A stretch of 64,000 bases of DNA from Micromonospora inyonensis (GTDB taxonomy: Bacteria; Actinomycetota; Actinomycetes; Mycobacteriales; Micromonosporaceae). Each line of letters begins with the position of its first letter. The stretch's first letter is position 1. The stretch covers positions 3,162,001 through 3,226,000 of the forward strand of contig NZ_FMHU01000001.1 of NCBI RefSeq assembly GCF_900091415.1, in the 5' to 3' direction. The notes below the pieces were generated by a model, which saw nothing but the letters and a program-made list of their open reading frames with translations, did no database searches and was not told the DNA's origin. The translations under genes and the position numbers were made by a program. This document shows, piece by piece, positions 9,851-20,720 of the stretch.

Positions 9851-11698
9851 CTACTCCGGCACGCGGCGGTACGCGCCGTCGCTGGCCGAGGTCGCCATCG
9901 AGGCGTACGCCCGCAGCGCGGCGGAGACCGGACGCTCCCGGTCAACCGGCGTGTACGGCTTGTCGCGCTTCTCCTGGGCGATGCGTCGGGCTGCCAGCAC
10001 GTCCTCGGGTACGTCGAGGGAGATCGACCGGCCCGGGATGTCGATGACGATCTCGTCGCCCGGCTCGACCAGCGCGATGAGCCCACCGGAGGCGGCCTCG
10101 GGGGAGACATGCCCGATCGACAGGCCGGAGGTGCCGCCGGAGAACCGGCCGTCGGTGAGCAGCGCACAGGACCGACCGAGCCCGCGTCCCTTGAGGAACG
10201 AGGTGGGGTAGAGCATCTCCTGCATGCCCGGCCCGCCCCGGGGGCCCTCGTACCGGATCACCACCACGTCCCCGGCGACGACCTCCTTGGCGAGGATCGC
10301 CGTCACCGCGTCGTCCTGCGACTCGTAGACCTTCGCCGGCCCCCGGAAGGTCAGGCACTCCTCGGGCACCCCGGCGGTCTTCACCACGCAGCCGTCCGGA
10401 GCGAGGTTGCCGTGCAGGATGGCCAGGCCGCCGTCGGCGGAGTACGCGTTCGCGCGGTCCCGGATGCAGCCGCCGGCCGCGTCGGTGTCCAGGGTGGACC
10501 AGCGGTTGGTGGTGGAGAACGGCTCGGTGGTGCGGACGCCCCCGGGCGCGGCGTGGAACAGCTCGACCGCCTCCGGTTTCGGCGAGCGCCCCCGTACGTC
10601 CCAGTCGGCCAGCCAGCGCTCCAGCGAGGGCGAGTGCACCGACGAGACGTCCCGGTGCAGCAGGCCGGCGCGGTCCAGCTCACCGAGGATGGCCGGGATG
10701 CCGCCGGCCCGGTGCACGTCCTCCATGTGGTACTGCGGCGAGTTCGGGGCGACCTTGGCCAGGCAGGGCACCCGCCGGGAGATCGCGTCGATGTCGGCGA
10801 CGTCGAAGTCCAGTTCCGCCTCGCGGGCGGCGGCGAGCAGGTGCAGGATCGTGTTGGTCGAGCCCCCCATCGCCACGTCCAGCGCGACGGCGTTCTCGAA
10901 CGCCGACCGGTTGGCGATCGCCCGGGGCAGCACCGAGGCGTCGTCCCCCTCGTACCAGCGCTTGGCGATCTCCACGACGGTGCGGCCGGCCTCGACGAAG
11001 AGGGACCGGCGCGAGGCGTGGGTGGCCAGCGTCGAGCCGTTGCCGGGCAGGGCCAGCCCGATCGCCTCGGTGAGGCAGTTCATCGAGTTGGCGGTGAACA
11101 TGCCGGAGCAGGAGCCGCAGGTCGGGCAGGCGGAGCGTTCGATCTCGCCGAGCTGGTCCTCGGTGACGGCCTCGTTCGACGAGGCGATCATCGCGTCGAT
11201 CAGGTCGATCTTCGAGTGCACGATCCCCTCGATCGCCACCGTCTTGCCGGCCTCCATCGGGCCGCCGGAGACGAAGACGGTCGGGATGTTCAGCCGCAAC
11301 GCGGCCAGCAACATGCCCGGGGTGATCTTGTCGCAGTTCGAGATGCAGACCAGGGCGTCCGCGCAGTGCGCGTTGACCATGTACTCGACCGCGTCGGCGA
11401 TCAGCTCCCGGCTGGGCAGCGAGTAGAGCATCCCGCCGTGCCCCATGGCGATGCCGTCGTCCACCGCGATGGTGTTGAACTCCCGCCCCACCCCGCCGGC
11501 CTCGGCGACCGCCTCGGCGACCAGGCCGCCGAGGTCCTTGAGGTGGACGTGTCCGGGTACGAACTGGGTGAAACTGTTGGCGATGGCGACGATCGGCTTG
11601 CCGAAGTCGTCGTCGGTCATCCCGGTGGCCCGCCACAGGGCCCGGGCGCCGGCCATCGTCCGACCGTGGGTGGAGGTCCTCGACCGCAGCTCAGGCAT
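9851..11698 (-). CDS. ilvD: Dihydroxy-acid dehydratase
   Basis: 615 residues, matching the long E. coli-type IlvD. It catalyses the dehydration of dihydroxy-acids to 2-keto acids in valine/isoleucine synthesis using an Fe-S cluster. Visible markers: [10 protein letters not shown] near residue 122 and [22 protein letters not shown] near 190-211, with cysteines that ligate the cluster, and a C-terminal [18 protein letters not shown]. The stop is 26 bp from palindrome copy 1. A CACACT box lies 7 nt before the ATG, so translation may be leaderless. It is divergent from the GGDEF/EAL gene. Confidence 0.97.
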   Translation of the reverse strand: MPELRSRTSTHGRTMAGARALWRATGMTDDDFGKPIVAIANSFTQFVPGHVHLKDLGGLVAEAVAEAGGVGREFNTIAVDDGIAMGHGGMLYSLPSRELIADAVEYMVNAHCADALVCISNCDKITPGMLLAALRLNIPTVFVSGGPMEAGKTVAIEGIVHSKIDLIDAMIASSNEAVTEDQLGEIERSACPTCGSCSGMFTANSMNCLTEAIGLALPGNGSTLATHASRRSLFVEAGRTVVEIAKRWYEGDDASVLPRAIANRSAFENAVALDVAMGGSTNTILHLLAAAREAELDFDVADIDAISRRVPCLAKVAPNSPQYHMEDVHRAGGIPAILGELDRAGLLHRDVSSVHSPSLERWLADWDVRGRSPKPEAVELFHAAPGGVRTTEPFSTTNRWSTLDTDAAGGCIRDRANAYSADGGLAILHGNLAPDGCVVKTAGVPEECLTFRGPAKVYESQDDAVTAILAKEVVAGDVVVIRYEGPRGGPGMQEMLYPTSFLKGRGLGRSCALLTDGRFSGGTSGLSIGHVSPEAASGGLIALVEPGDEIVIDIPGRSISLDVPEDVLAARRIAQEKRDKPYTPVDRERPVSAALRAYASMATSASDGAYRRVPE

Positions 11699-11809
11699 GG
11701 GGTCAAGTGTGGCACCACCGGCCCGGTCCGTCGGCGGCGATCAGGCCGTGTCCCAACAGATGCACACCCCGCCCCCCGCGCCCGCGTGCCGTCCGGCAGA
11801 GTTGACCCT

Positions 11810-14419
11810 GTGCAGTTCTCCCCGGTCATGATCGCGGTTGCGACGCTGAGCGGGCTCGGGGCGACAGCGGCCACCTGTCTGCTGTTCGTCTCGGTCCGGC
11901 ACCGGAGCGGCGGCTACCGACAGGCCCACCTGCTGCTGGCCGCCGGCGCCGCGGTCGCGACGCTCAGCCTGGCCACCGGGCTGCTCGCCGCCGCCGTCCA
12001 CGGGTCCCACCCGGGGGAACGGACAGGCTGGGCGACCGCGGTCTCGATCGGCATCGCGGTGAGCGGCTTCCTGGGCTGCGCCGGGCTGCTCCGGATGCCC
12101 GGGGTCGTCGGATCGCCGTCCGGGGCGGTCCGGCTGCTCCTCGACGGGGTGATCACGGCGGCGGCGTTCTGGTTCGTCGGCTGGGTGCTCTTCTCCGAGC
12201 CGACCCGCCTGCTCGGTGACGCGACGCACCTGACCTGCGCGCCGATCCTGTTCGCCACGGTCAGCGCGGCCCTCGCCGCCGGGCTGAACGCGGTCGTCGC
12301 CGCCCGCGCGCCCCGCCCCCGGGCCCGCCTGGCCGGGCTCTGCTGCGGCGTCACCAACACGGTCTTCGGCGGGTTGGGGGTGGCCGGCGGACTCTGCGGG
12401 GGCGGCACCCGGCTGGCCCTCGCCGGTGCGGTGCTGCTCGCCGTCGGGCTGCTCAGCGCCGGGCTCGCCGTGCACACCACCGACCCGCCCGGCCAGGTCG
12501 CGGCCGACCTGATCCGCCGGGACAGCGAGTACGCCTTCATCCCGATGATCGCCATGGCCGCGTCGGCGGCGTACCACCTCCTCCAGGACGGCCGCTTCGA
12601 CGCCTTCGCGATCACCGCCGGCAGCCTCGAGGGCTTCGCGCTGGTCACCCGCCAGTACCTCACCCTGCACGACATGCGCGGGTACGCCGCCCGGCTGGCC
12701 GAGCGGGAGGCGCACTTCCGTGAACTGGCCCACACCGATCCACTGACCGGGCTGGCGAACCGGCGAGGGCTGCTGCGTGCGCTGGCGTCCGCCGTCGCCG
12801 GCCGTGAGCCGGTGGCGCTGCTCGGTCTCGACCTGGACGGGTTCAAGCACGTCAACGACATGCGGGGGCACGACGTCGGTGACGCGGTGCTCGCCGAGGT
12901 GGGGCGGCGGCTGCGCGCCCACCAGGGCCCCGGTGACCTCCCCGCCCGACTCGGCGGGGACGAGTTCGCGGTGCTGACCCACCGGAGCCCGCAGGATGTC
13001 GACCGCCTCGCCCGGGAACTGCTACACGCGTTGGGCGAGGCGTACGAGCAGCCGGACGGGCCGGTCTTCCTCTCGGTGAGCGTCGGTGTGGCCGGACGGG
13101 GCGACCCGGACGGCGCGGCTGTTCCCGACCGGCCGGACGACGCCGCTGTTCCCCAGCAGGCCGACCGGCCGGACGGCGCGGCCGGGCCGGAGCAGGCCGA
13201 CCGGTCGCCCGGCGAGGCGGGCCCGGACGGCACGCCGGTGCCGCGCCACGTCGACGAGTCGGACGTCGAGGTGCTGCTGCGCCACGCCGACCTGGCGTTG
13301 CGCCACGCCAAGCAGCAGGGCAAGAACCGGGTCGAGCGGTACGACGCCACGTACGAACGGATGCTGCGTCGCCGGACGACGGTGGAGCACGAGCTGCGCG
13401 GGGCGATCGGGCGCGGCGAGCTGCGCCTGGCGTTCCAGCCGGTGGCCTCCCTGCCGTCGGTGCGTCCGGTCGGGGCGGAGGCGCTGCTGCGCTGGCACCA
13501 CCCGCAGCTGGGCAGCGTCCGCCCGGACGAGTTCATCCCGCTCGCCGAGGAGTGCGGCATGATCGCCGCGCTCGGCGCGTGGGTGCTCGACCAGGCATGC
13601 CTCCAGCTGTCCCGCTGGCTGGCCGACGGTCACGACGTCTGGGTGTCGGTGAACGTCTCCCCCCGGGAACTGCACGCCGAGGCGTACGTCGCCCAGGTCG
13701 CCGAGGCGCTGCGGGCGCACCGGGTGCCGCCGCAACGGCTGGTGCTGGAGGTGACCGAGCACACGGTGGCGACCGACGTCGACGAGCTGATCCGGCGGTT
13801 GACCGCGCTGCGGCGTACCGGGGTGCGGATCGCCCTGGACGACTTCGGGGCCGGGTACTCGTCCCTGGGGCAGCTCCGCCGGCTGCCGATCGACATCCTC
13901 AAGATCGACCACAGTCTGGTCGCCGAGCACGAGCCGGTCACTCCGGTGGACCGGGACGGGCCGCCGTTCGCGCCGATGGTCGACGTCGTGATGCGGCTGG
14001 GCCACCAGCTCGGCCTGGAGGTGATCGCCGAGGGGGTCACCTCGCCGACCGAACTGGCCGCGGTGGTCGCCGCCGGCTGCCGGTTCGGGCAGGGGGCGCT
14101 CTTCGGTTGGGGCGTACCGGCGGAGCACCTGGAGGCGATGCTCGACGCCGCGACCCTGGCGCGGCCGGCCCCGGTCACCGGCGCAGACCCGGCGGAGAGC
14201 CGGCCGTCGGAGCCGACCGCCGCACCGCCCCCGGCACCGCGCGCCGGGACGGCACCGCCCCCGGCACCGCGCGCCGTTCCCGCGTCGCCCCCGGCACCGC
14301 GCGCCGTCCCGGCATCCCTGCCGGAGGGTGCGTCCGACCAGATCGCCAACGACGTGGCGTCGACGCAGGTCGGGCCGGGTGTGGCGCCGGACATACGCGG
14401 TGGCGCGGCACACCGTTGA
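11810..14419 (+). CDS. Membrane GGDEF-EAL cyclic-di-GMP protein
   Basis: 869 residues from GTG 11810; a CAGAGT box 7 nt upstream supports this leaderless start. About eight or nine hydrophobic segments fill residues 1-280, then HTDPLTGLANR opens a GGDEF domain with intact GGDEF at about 382-386, and an EAL domain follows with EALLRWHHP (about 556-564), VNVSPREL, DDFGAGYSSL (about 677) and EVIAEGV. Both catalytic signatures are present, so it may make and degrade c-di-GMP. The residues at the inhibitory I-site position read GPGD instead of RxxD. A ~55-residue Pro/Asp/Gln-rich insertion interrupts the end of the GGDEF domain, and a Pro/Ala repeat tail follows the EAL domain. Confidence 0.93.
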   Translation: MQFSPVMIAVATLSGLGATAATCLLFVSVRHRSGGYRQAHLLLAAGAAVATLSLATGLLAAAVHGSHPGERTGWATAVSIGIAVSGFLGCAGLLRMPGVVGSPSGAVRLLLDGVITAAAFWFVGWVLFSEPTRLLGDATHLTCAPILFATVSAALAAGLNAVVAARAPRPRARLAGLCCGVTNTVFGGLGVAGGLCGGGTRLALAGAVLLAVGLLSAGLAVHTTDPPGQVAADLIRRDSEYAFIPMIAMAASAAYHLLQDGRFDAFAITAGSLEGFALVTRQYLTLHDMRGYAARLAEREAHFRELAHTDPLTGLANRRGLLRALASAVAGREPVALLGLDLDGFKHVNDMRGHDVGDAVLAEVGRRLRAHQGPGDLPARLGGDEFAVLTHRSPQDVDRLARELLHALGEAYEQPDGPVFLSVSVGVAGRGDPDGAAVPDRPDDAAVPQQADRPDGAAGPEQADRSPGEAGPDGTPVPRHVDESDVEVLLRHADLALRHAKQQGKNRVERYDATYERMLRRRTTVEHELRGAIGRGELRLAFQPVASLPSVRPVGAEALLRWHHPQLGSVRPDEFIPLAEECGMIAALGAWVLDQACLQLSRWLADGHDVWVSVNVSPRELHAEAYVAQVAEALRAHRVPPQRLVLEVTEHTVATDVDELIRRLTALRRTGVRIALDDFGAGYSSLGQLRRLPIDILKIDHSLVAEHEPVTPVDRDGPPFAPMVDVVMRLGHQLGLEVIAEGVTSPTELAAVVAAGCRFGQGALFGWGVPAEHLEAMLDAATLARPAPVTGADPAESRPSEPTAAPPPAPRAGTAPPPAPRAVPASPPAPRAVPASLPEGASDQIANDVASTQVGPGVAPDIRGGAAHR

Positions 14420-14436
14420 CCAGTATCTGAGACCAG

Positions 14437-14465
14437 TTGACTCATCGCGTGAGATGCGTCAGGCT
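14437..14465 (+). promoter_or_regulatory. Promoter of the ilvB leader transcript
   Basis: TTGACT, a 17-bp spacer, then CAGGCT, with the leader ATG 6 nt further on. This is a good -35/-10 pair for the housekeeping sigma factor and predicts a transcript starting at or next to the leader start codon. It lies just after the GGDEF/EAL stop codon. Confidence 0.6.
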
Positions 14466-14471
14466 GTCCCC

Positions 14472-14507
14472 ATGCCGTCGTTCCGCTTCCCGCGAGTACT
14501 TACCTGA
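14472..14507 (+). CDS. Putative ilvB leader peptide MPSFRFPRVLT
   Basis: Eleven codons, ATG to TGA, starting 6 nt after the -10 box. The last sense codons are Val-Leu-Thr written GTA-CTT-ACC; GTA and CTT are rare in this GC-rich genome and specify two of the three branched-chain amino acids. The stop codon touches the first hairpin of the attenuator. An in-frame upstream ATG at 14454 would lengthen it by six residues but lies inside the promoter spacer. Confidence 0.55.
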   Translation: MPSFRFPRVLT

Positions 14508-14570
14508 GCGCACTCTCCTCCTCGTGAGAGTGCGCTGGCCCCGTGCGTGTCTGCACGTGGGCCGTTTTTG
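14507..14570 (+). promoter_or_regulatory. Transcription attenuator of ilvBNC
   Basis: Two consecutive hairpins. The first has perfect 11-bp arms (14507-14517 with 14526-14536, 8-nt loop) and starts at the leader stop codon. The second (14537-14546 with 14553-14563) is a GC-rich stem followed by GTTTTTG, an intrinsic terminator 85 bp before ilvB. A terminator upstream of the first gene after a short Val/Leu-containing ORF is the layout of ribosome-mediated attenuation. A clear alternative antiterminator stem was not identified by eye. Confidence 0.65.
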
Positions 14571-14654
14571 TTGCCGTTGGACCCATCGGGGCGGGCCCCG
14601 CCCGCGTTGCACTGCTTGACGAGCCACTCACCCGAGCCGAAGGTCAGAACCGCC

Positions 14655-16511
14655 ATGACGAGACCCACGCCAGAGACCCTCGCCCACTCCACTCGGCGAG
14701 CCCGCACGAGCGCCGAGCCCGCCACCGACCGCGTCGCCGTTCCGGCGGTACCCGCTCCGGTCACCCCCCTCGAGGTCTCCGGTGCCGGTTCGCTGGTGCG
14801 CTCGCTCGAGGCGCTCGGCGTCGACGTGGTGTTCGGCATCCCCGGCGGGGCGATCCTGCCGGCGTACGACCCGCTCTACGACTCCCGCGTCCGGCACATC
14901 CTGGTCCGGCACGAGCAGGGCGCGGGGCACGCGGCGACCGGGTACGCGCAGGCCACCGGCCGGGTCGGGGTGTGCATGGCGACCTCCGGCCCCGGCGCGA
15001 CGAACCTGGTCACCCCGATCGCCGACGCGTACATGGACTCGGTGCCGCTGGTGGCGATCACCGGCCAGGTGCCGCGCCCGGCGATCGGCACGGACGCCTT
15101 CCAGGAGGCGGACATCCAGGGCATCACGCTGCCGATCACCAAGCACAACTTCCTCGTGCAGACCCCCGAGGAGATCCCGCAGGTGCTGGCCGAGGCGTTC
15201 CACCTGGCCGCCACCGGGCGTCCCGGGCCGGTGCTGGTCGACATCCCCAAGGACGTCCTCCAGGCACAGACCACGTTCAACTGGCCGCCCACCCTCGACC
15301 TGCCCGGCTACCGGCCGACCCTGCACCCGCACGGCAAGCAGATCCGGGAGGCGGCCCGGCTGATGACCGGCTCCCGCCGGCCGGTGCTCTACGTCGGCGG
15401 CGGCGTGCTCAAGGCCGGGGCCACCGAGGGGCTGCGCCGGCTCGCCGAGCTGACCGGCATCCCGGTGGTCACCACGCTGATGGCGCGCGGGGCGTTCCCC
15501 GACTCGCACGCCCAGCACCTGGGCATGCCCGGCATGCACGGCACGGTCGCCGCGGTGTATGCGTTGCAGAAGTCGGACCTGATCGTGGCGCTGGGGGCGC
15601 GCTTCGACGACCGGGTGACCGGCCGGCTGGACTCGTTCGCCCCCGGCGCGACCGTGGTGCACGCCGACATCGACCCGGCCGAGATCGGCAAGAGCCGGAC
15701 GGCGGACGTGCCGATCGTCGGTGACGCCCGGCAGGTGATCGACGAGCTGATCGGGGCGGTCACCGTCGAGCACGCCGCCGGTCGGACGGCGGACCTGACC
15801 GACTGGTGGGCGCAGCTCGACGACCTGCGCGAGCGCTACCCGCTCGGCTACGACGAGCCCGTCGACGGCACCCTCGCCCCGCAGTACGTGATCAAGCGGC
15901 TCGGCGAGGTCGTCGGCCCGGACGCGATCTACGTGGCCGGCGTCGGGCAGCACCAGATGTGGGCGGCCCAGTTCATCTCGTACGAGAAGCCGTACACCTG
16001 GTTGAACTCCGGCGGTGCCGGCACGATGGGGTACGCCGTCCCGGCCGCGATGGGCGCGAAGGTCGGCAAGCCGGACACGGTGGTCTGGGCGGTCGACGGC
16101 GACGGTTGTTTCCAGATGACCAACCAGGAGCTGGCCACCTGTGCCCTGGAGGGCATCCCGGTCAAGATCGCGATCATCAACAACGGCAACCTGGGCATGG
16201 TGCGGCAGTGGCAGACCCTCTTCTACGGGGAGCGCTACTCCAACACCGATCTGGGCACCCACAAGCACCGCATCCCGGACTTCGTCAAGCTGGCCGAGGC
16301 GCTCGGCTGCGTCGGCCTGCGCTGTGAGAACGCCGCCGACGTGGACAAGACCATCGAGGCCGCGATGGCGATCGACGACGCGCCGGTGGTGATCGACTTC
16401 GTGGTCGGCAAGGACGCGATGGTCTGGCCGATGGTCGCCGCCGGCACCAGCAACGACGAGATCATGTTCGCCCGTGGCGTCCGCCCGGTCTTCGACGAGG
16501 ACGACGTCTGA
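14655..16511 (+). CDS. ilvB: Acetolactate synthase large subunit
   Basis: 618 residues. It condenses pyruvate with pyruvate or 2-oxobutyrate, the first common step of valine/leucine/isoleucine synthesis, using ThDP and FAD. Seen: ThDP-activating Glu in [15 protein letters not shown] (about residue 87), the FAD-domain stretch [10 protein letters not shown], and the ThDP/Mg motif [12 protein letters not shown] ... NN (about 482-510). A ~35-residue Ala/Pro/Thr-rich leader precedes the conserved core, common in actinobacterial IlvB. It begins the ilvB-ilvN-ilvC operon and is probably controlled by the attenuator upstream. Confidence 0.97.
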   Translation: MTRPTPETLAHSTRRARTSAEPATDRVAVPAVPAPVTPLEVSGAGSLVRSLEALGVDVVFGIPGGAILPAYDPLYDSRVRHILVRHEQGAGHAATGYAQATGRVGVCMATSGPGATNLVTPIADAYMDSVPLVAITGQVPRPAIGTDAFQEADIQGITLPITKHNFLVQTPEEIPQVLAEAFHLAATGRPGPVLVDIPKDVLQAQTTFNWPPTLDLPGYRPTLHPHGKQIREAARLMTGSRRPVLYVGGGVLKAGATEGLRRLAELTGIPVVTTLMARGAFPDSHAQHLGMPGMHGTVAAVYALQKSDLIVALGARFDDRVTGRLDSFAPGATVVHADIDPAEIGKSRTADVPIVGDARQVIDELIGAVTVEHAAGRTADLTDWWAQLDDLRERYPLGYDEPVDGTLAPQYVIKRLGEVVGPDAIYVAGVGQHQMWAAQFISYEKPYTWLNSGGAGTMGYAVPAAMGAKVGKPDTVVWAVDGDGCFQMTNQELATCALEGIPVKIAIINNGNLGMVRQWQTLFYGERYSNTDLGTHKHRIPDFVKLAEALGCVGLRCENAADVDKTIEAAMAIDDAPVVIDFVVGKDAMVWPMVAAGTSNDEIMFARGVRPVFDEDDV

Positions 16512-16593
16512 CCATGGGTGGACGAGGCGGACGAATCAGCAGACGCAGTCGGATGTCGCGCCCCGGCGCGACCGAGCGAAGCGAGGCCGTGGC

Positions 16594-17109
16594 ATGAACC
16601 TGCACACGCTGTCGGTTCTGGTGGAGAACAAGCCGGGCGTACTGGCCCGGGTCTCCGGGCTCTTCTCCCGGCGTGGGTTCAACATCGACAGCCTCGCCGT
16701 CGGCGAGACGGAGAACCCGGACGTCTCCCGGATCACCATCGTGGTCAACGCCGAGTCCTCGCCGCTGGAGCAGGTCACCAAGCAGCTCAACAAGCTGGTC
16801 AACGTGCTCAAGATCGTCGAGCTGGACCCGCAGGTCTCGGTCGCCCGGGAACTCCTGCTGGTCAAGGTGCGCGCCGACCGCGCGGCCCGGAGCCAGGTGC
16901 TGGAGACGGTGAACCTCTTCCGCGCCCGGGTGGTCGACGTCGCCCCGGACACGCTGACCATCGAGGCGACCGGCACCCCCGACAAGCTGGACGCCCTTCT
17001 GCGTGACCTCGAACCCTTCGGCATCAAGGAGATGGTCCAGTCGGGCACGGTGGCGATCGGGCGCGGTTCGCGCTCCATCACCGTCGGTCCGTCGCTGCGG
17101 GCCGCCTGA
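16594..17109 (+). CDS. ilvN: Acetolactate synthase small (regulatory) subunit
   Basis: 171 residues. The N-terminal ACT domain (MNLHTLSVLVENKPGVLARV, then FSRRGFNIDSLAVGETE) binds the feedback inhibitor valine in this family; a second ferredoxin-like domain follows (VDVAPDTLTIEATGTPDKLDALL). It activates IlvB and confers end-product inhibition. The ATG at 16594 is chosen because the ACT motif starts there; GCGAGG upstream is an acceptable ribosome-binding site. It lies 82 bp after ilvB and 120 bp before ilvC. Confidence 0.96.
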   Translation: MNLHTLSVLVENKPGVLARVSGLFSRRGFNIDSLAVGETENPDVSRITIVVNAESSPLEQVTKQLNKLVNVLKIVELDPQVSVARELLLVKVRADRAARSQVLETVNLFRARVVDVAPDTLTIEATGTPDKLDALLRDLEPFGIKEMVQSGTVAIGRGSRSITVGPSLRAA

Positions 17110-17121
17110 CCCGACCGATGA

Positions 17122-18243
<1,122 letters not shown>

Positions 18244-18263
18244 CCCGGTCGGGGCGTACCGAC

Positions 18264-18307
18264 GCGGCCCGTGGCCGACGCCTCCCCGGCGTCCGGCCAC
18301 GGGCCGC
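18264..18307 (+). terminator. Terminator hairpin after ilvC
   Basis: GCGGCCCGTGGCC-type arms of 18-19 bp with a short loop; no long U-tract. It sits between ilvC and the stop of the small opposite-strand ORF, so it may serve both directions. Confidence 0.7.
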
Positions 18308-18309
18308 CG

Positions 18310-18564
18310 TCATGTCGCGGCCCGCTCCACGGTGCCCGGCAGCGAGGCAGGCCAGACCACCGGAGCAGCCACCGGGCCCGCCGGAGGCTGGACAACCGCC
18401 GGTAGCGCCACCGGGGCCGCAGCCGCGCGCCGGGCGGTCGCGCCGGGCAGCACACTCAGGTGGTGGGACCGGGTGATCAACGCCTCGGTCAGCCGTGGAC
18501 CCCGGCGTGGAGGCCGGCGTCCGGCCGGTGGGCGTGGCAGCGCGATCCGGACGACGAGCGGCAT
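18310..18564 (-). CDS. Small hypothetical protein, Pro/Arg-rich
   Basis: 84 codons from an ATG with a CGGGAG ribosome-binding site 6 nt upstream, ending right against the ilvC terminator as a convergent gene should. The product is rich in Pro, Arg and Ala with no recognised domain. It is the best-supported frame in the otherwise gene-free interval between ilvC and serA (18244-18912), but coding in this composition is easily imitated by chance. The rest of that interval shows nothing I can name. Confidence 0.35.
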   Translation of the reverse strand: MPLVVRIALPRPPAGRRPPRRGPRLTEALITRSHHLSVLPGATARRAAAAPVALPAVVQPPAGPVAAPVVWPASLPGTVERAAT

Positions 18565-18912
18565 CGGCGACTCCCGCCCCGTATGGGTGCGGTCTCCCCT
18601 TGTGGCCGGCCGCGGCCAGCGGTTGAACGGACGATGCCGGACGGGTGAGGCGTTCCGGTGCTCGCGTCGAATCCGCACGTTCGGTCGAGAACCGTCTCAT
18701 GGCCGGCTGGTGTGTGAGGGCCCTCACCCCGCTACCTGGGACGGCCGTGGTGGGCGGCGGCCTACCATCGCGGGTAGGTGTTCCCGGCATCCGCACGCCA
18801 TCGCGGTGGGTGCTGCCGGCACCCGCACGGCCCATGGCCCCGGTCAAGCACAGGGCGCAGCGCGGCGTCCCGTCGAGGTAGCCGACCGCCCTGACGATAT
18901 CTACGAGGACCG

Positions 18913-20508
18913 ATGAATCCTGTCGTACTGATCGCCGAAGAACTCGCTCCCGCCGCCATCGAGGTGCTCGCCCACGACTTCGACGTACGTCACGTCGACG
19001 GCACCGACCGTCCGGCGCTGCTCTCCGCCCTCGCCGAGGCCGACGCGGTGATCGTGCGCAGTGCCACCCAGATCGACGCGGAGGCCGTCGCCGCCGCACC
19101 CCGCCTCAAGGTGGTCGCCCGCGCGGGCGTCGGTCTGGACAACGTCGAGGTGCCCGCCGCCACCGCCCGGGGCGTGATGGTGGTCAACGCGCCCACCTCG
19201 AACATCGTCTCCGCCGCCGAGCAGGCCGTCGCCCTGCTGCTGGCCGTGGCCCGCAACACCGCCAGCGCCAGCGCCGCGCTCAAGGCGGGGGAGTGGAAGC
19301 GGTCCAGGTACACCGGCGTCGAGATCCAGGGCAAGACCGTCGGCGTGGTCGGCCTGGGCCGTATCGGCGTCCTGTTCGCGTCCCGCATCGCCGCCTTCGG
19401 CACCCGGCTGATCGCGTACGACCCCTACATCCAGCCGGCCCGCGCGGCCCAGCTCGGGGTCCGCCTGGTCGGACTGGAGGAGCTGCTGCGGGAGAGCGAC
19501 TTCATCTCGATCCACCTGCCGAAGACGCCGGAGACGGTCGGCCTGATCGGCGAGAAGGAACTGGCGATCGTCAAGCCGGGCGTACGGATCGTCAACGCCG
19601 CCCGGGGTGGCCTGGTCGACGAGCAGGCCCTCGCGGACGCCATCGCCGAGGGCCGGGTCGCCGGTGCCGGTGTCGACGTCTACGCCAAGGAGCCCTGCAC
19701 CTCCTCGCCGCTGTTCGCCTTCGACAACGTGGTGGCCACCCCGCACCTGGGCGCCTCCACCCACGAGGCGCAGGACAAGGCCGGTCTCGCGGTGGCCAAG
19801 AGCGTCAAGCTCGCCCTCCAGGGCGAGTTCGTGCCGGACGCGGTGAACGTCCAGGCCGGCGGCGTGGTCGCCGAGGACGTCCGGCCGCTGCTGCCGCTGG
19901 CCGAGAAGCTCGGTCGGGCGTTCACCGCCGTGGCCGGCGGGGTGGCCGCCAGTGTCACCGTCGAGGTGCGCGGCGAGATCGCCAACCACGACGTCTCGGT
20001 GCTCAAGCTCGCCGCGACCAAGGGGCTGTTCAGCTCGGTCGTCGAGGAGCAGGTCACCTACGTCAACGCCCCGCACCTCGCCGCCGAGCGCGGCGTCGAG
20101 GTCACCCTGACCAGCCAGGCCGAGGCCGACCAGCCGACCCTGGTCTCCGTCCGGGGCGCGCTGCCCGACGGCCGTACGGTCAGCGTCTCGGGCACCGTCG
20201 CCAGCAGTGGCGGACGCGACGTCATCAAGCTGACCGAGGTCGACGGATTCGACGTGGAGATCGGCGCGGAGGGCATCCTGCTCTTCCTCCGCTACGTCGA
20301 CCGTCCCGGCGTGGTCGGCACCGTCGGTACCCTGCTCGGCGAGGCCGGCATCAACATCGCGGCCATGCAGGTGGCCCGTCGCGAGGCCGGTGGCGAGACG
20401 CTGATGACGCTCACCGTCGACCAGGCCCTCGGCGCGGACCTGCTCACCTCGGCCGCCGAGTCGATCGGCGCGACCGCCGCCTCCGCCGCCGACCTGCGCG
20501 ACGAGTAG
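18913..20508 (+). CDS. serA: D-3-phosphoglycerate dehydrogenase
   Basis: 531 residues, the long actinobacterial form with substrate-, NAD-, intervening (ASB) and ACT domains. Seen: ARAGVGLDNVEVPAA, the dinucleotide motif VGVVGLGRIG (about 142-151), catalytic Arg in NAARGGLVDE, His in TPHLGASTHEAQ (about 278), and a C-terminal ACT domain beginning LLFLRYVDRPGVVGTVG, where serine is expected to bind. It oxidises 3-phosphoglycerate in the first step of serine synthesis. It follows ilvC after ~670 bp, as I recall from other actinomycetes, and ends in a perfect terminator hairpin. Confidence 0.97.
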   Translation: MNPVVLIAEELAPAAIEVLAHDFDVRHVDGTDRPALLSALAEADAVIVRSATQIDAEAVAAAPRLKVVARAGVGLDNVEVPAATARGVMVVNAPTSNIVSAAEQAVALLLAVARNTASASAALKAGEWKRSRYTGVEIQGKTVGVVGLGRIGVLFASRIAAFGTRLIAYDPYIQPARAAQLGVRLVGLEELLRESDFISIHLPKTPETVGLIGEKELAIVKPGVRIVNAARGGLVDEQALADAIAEGRVAGAGVDVYAKEPCTSSPLFAFDNVVATPHLGASTHEAQDKAGLAVAKSVKLALQGEFVPDAVNVQAGGVVAEDVRPLLPLAEKLGRAFTAVAGGVAASVTVEVRGEIANHDVSVLKLAATKGLFSSVVEEQVTYVNAPHLAAERGVEVTLTSQAEADQPTLVSVRGALPDGRTVSVSGTVASSGGRDVIKLTEVDGFDVEIGAEGILLFLRYVDRPGVVGTVGTLLGEAGINIAAMQVARREAGGETLMTLTVDQALGADLLTSAAESIGATAASAADLRDE

Positions 20509-20522
20509 TCCCACACCCCGTA

Positions 20523-20564
20523 CGGCACCGGGGCCCGGCCAGCGACGGCCGGGCCCCGGTGCCG
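20523..20564 (+). terminator. Terminator hairpin after serA
   Basis: Perfect 18-bp arms (20523-20540 and 20547-20564) around a 6-nt loop, 14 bp after the serA stop. No U-tract, typical of high-GC actinobacterial terminators. Confidence 0.75.
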
Positions 20565-20579
20565 TCGTCGGGCCCGCGC

Positions 20580-20694
20580 GTTCCCGGCCCGGACGTCCCG
20601 GCGGGTCGGTGCCCGTTCCCGGCCCGGACGTCCCGGCGGGTCGGTGCCCGTTCCCGGCCCGGACGTCCCGGCGGGTCGGTGCCCGCTCCCGGTC
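20580..20694. repeat. Tandem repeat, 35-bp unit, three full copies
   Basis: Three consecutive units of GTTCCCGGCCCGGACGTCCC plus 15 more bases start at 20580, 20615 and 20650 with no visible difference, followed by a ~10-bp partial unit. There are no spacers, so this is a minisatellite and not a CRISPR. It lies between the serA terminator and the 3' end of the next gene. Confidence 0.9.
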
Positions 20695-20720
20695 ACCAGG
20701 GCGTCCCCCGGTGACCGGCC

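Noticed and set aside
10109..11809. Upstream extension of the GGDEF/EAL frame
   Set aside because: It runs antisense through ilvD and is His/Arg/Gly-rich; the membrane region starts only after 11810, where a -10 box sets the start.
14437..14619. 60-codon ORF containing Leu-Leu-Leu-Val as ilvB leader peptide
   Set aside because: It translates through both hairpins including the terminator and has no start signal; the 11-codon ORF fits attenuator layout better.
18901..20514. 537-codon minus frame opposite serA
   Set aside because: Exact shadow of serA; no family resemblance.
20580..20694. 35-bp repeats as a CRISPR array
   Set aside because: Units are contiguous with no spacers and no cas gene is near.
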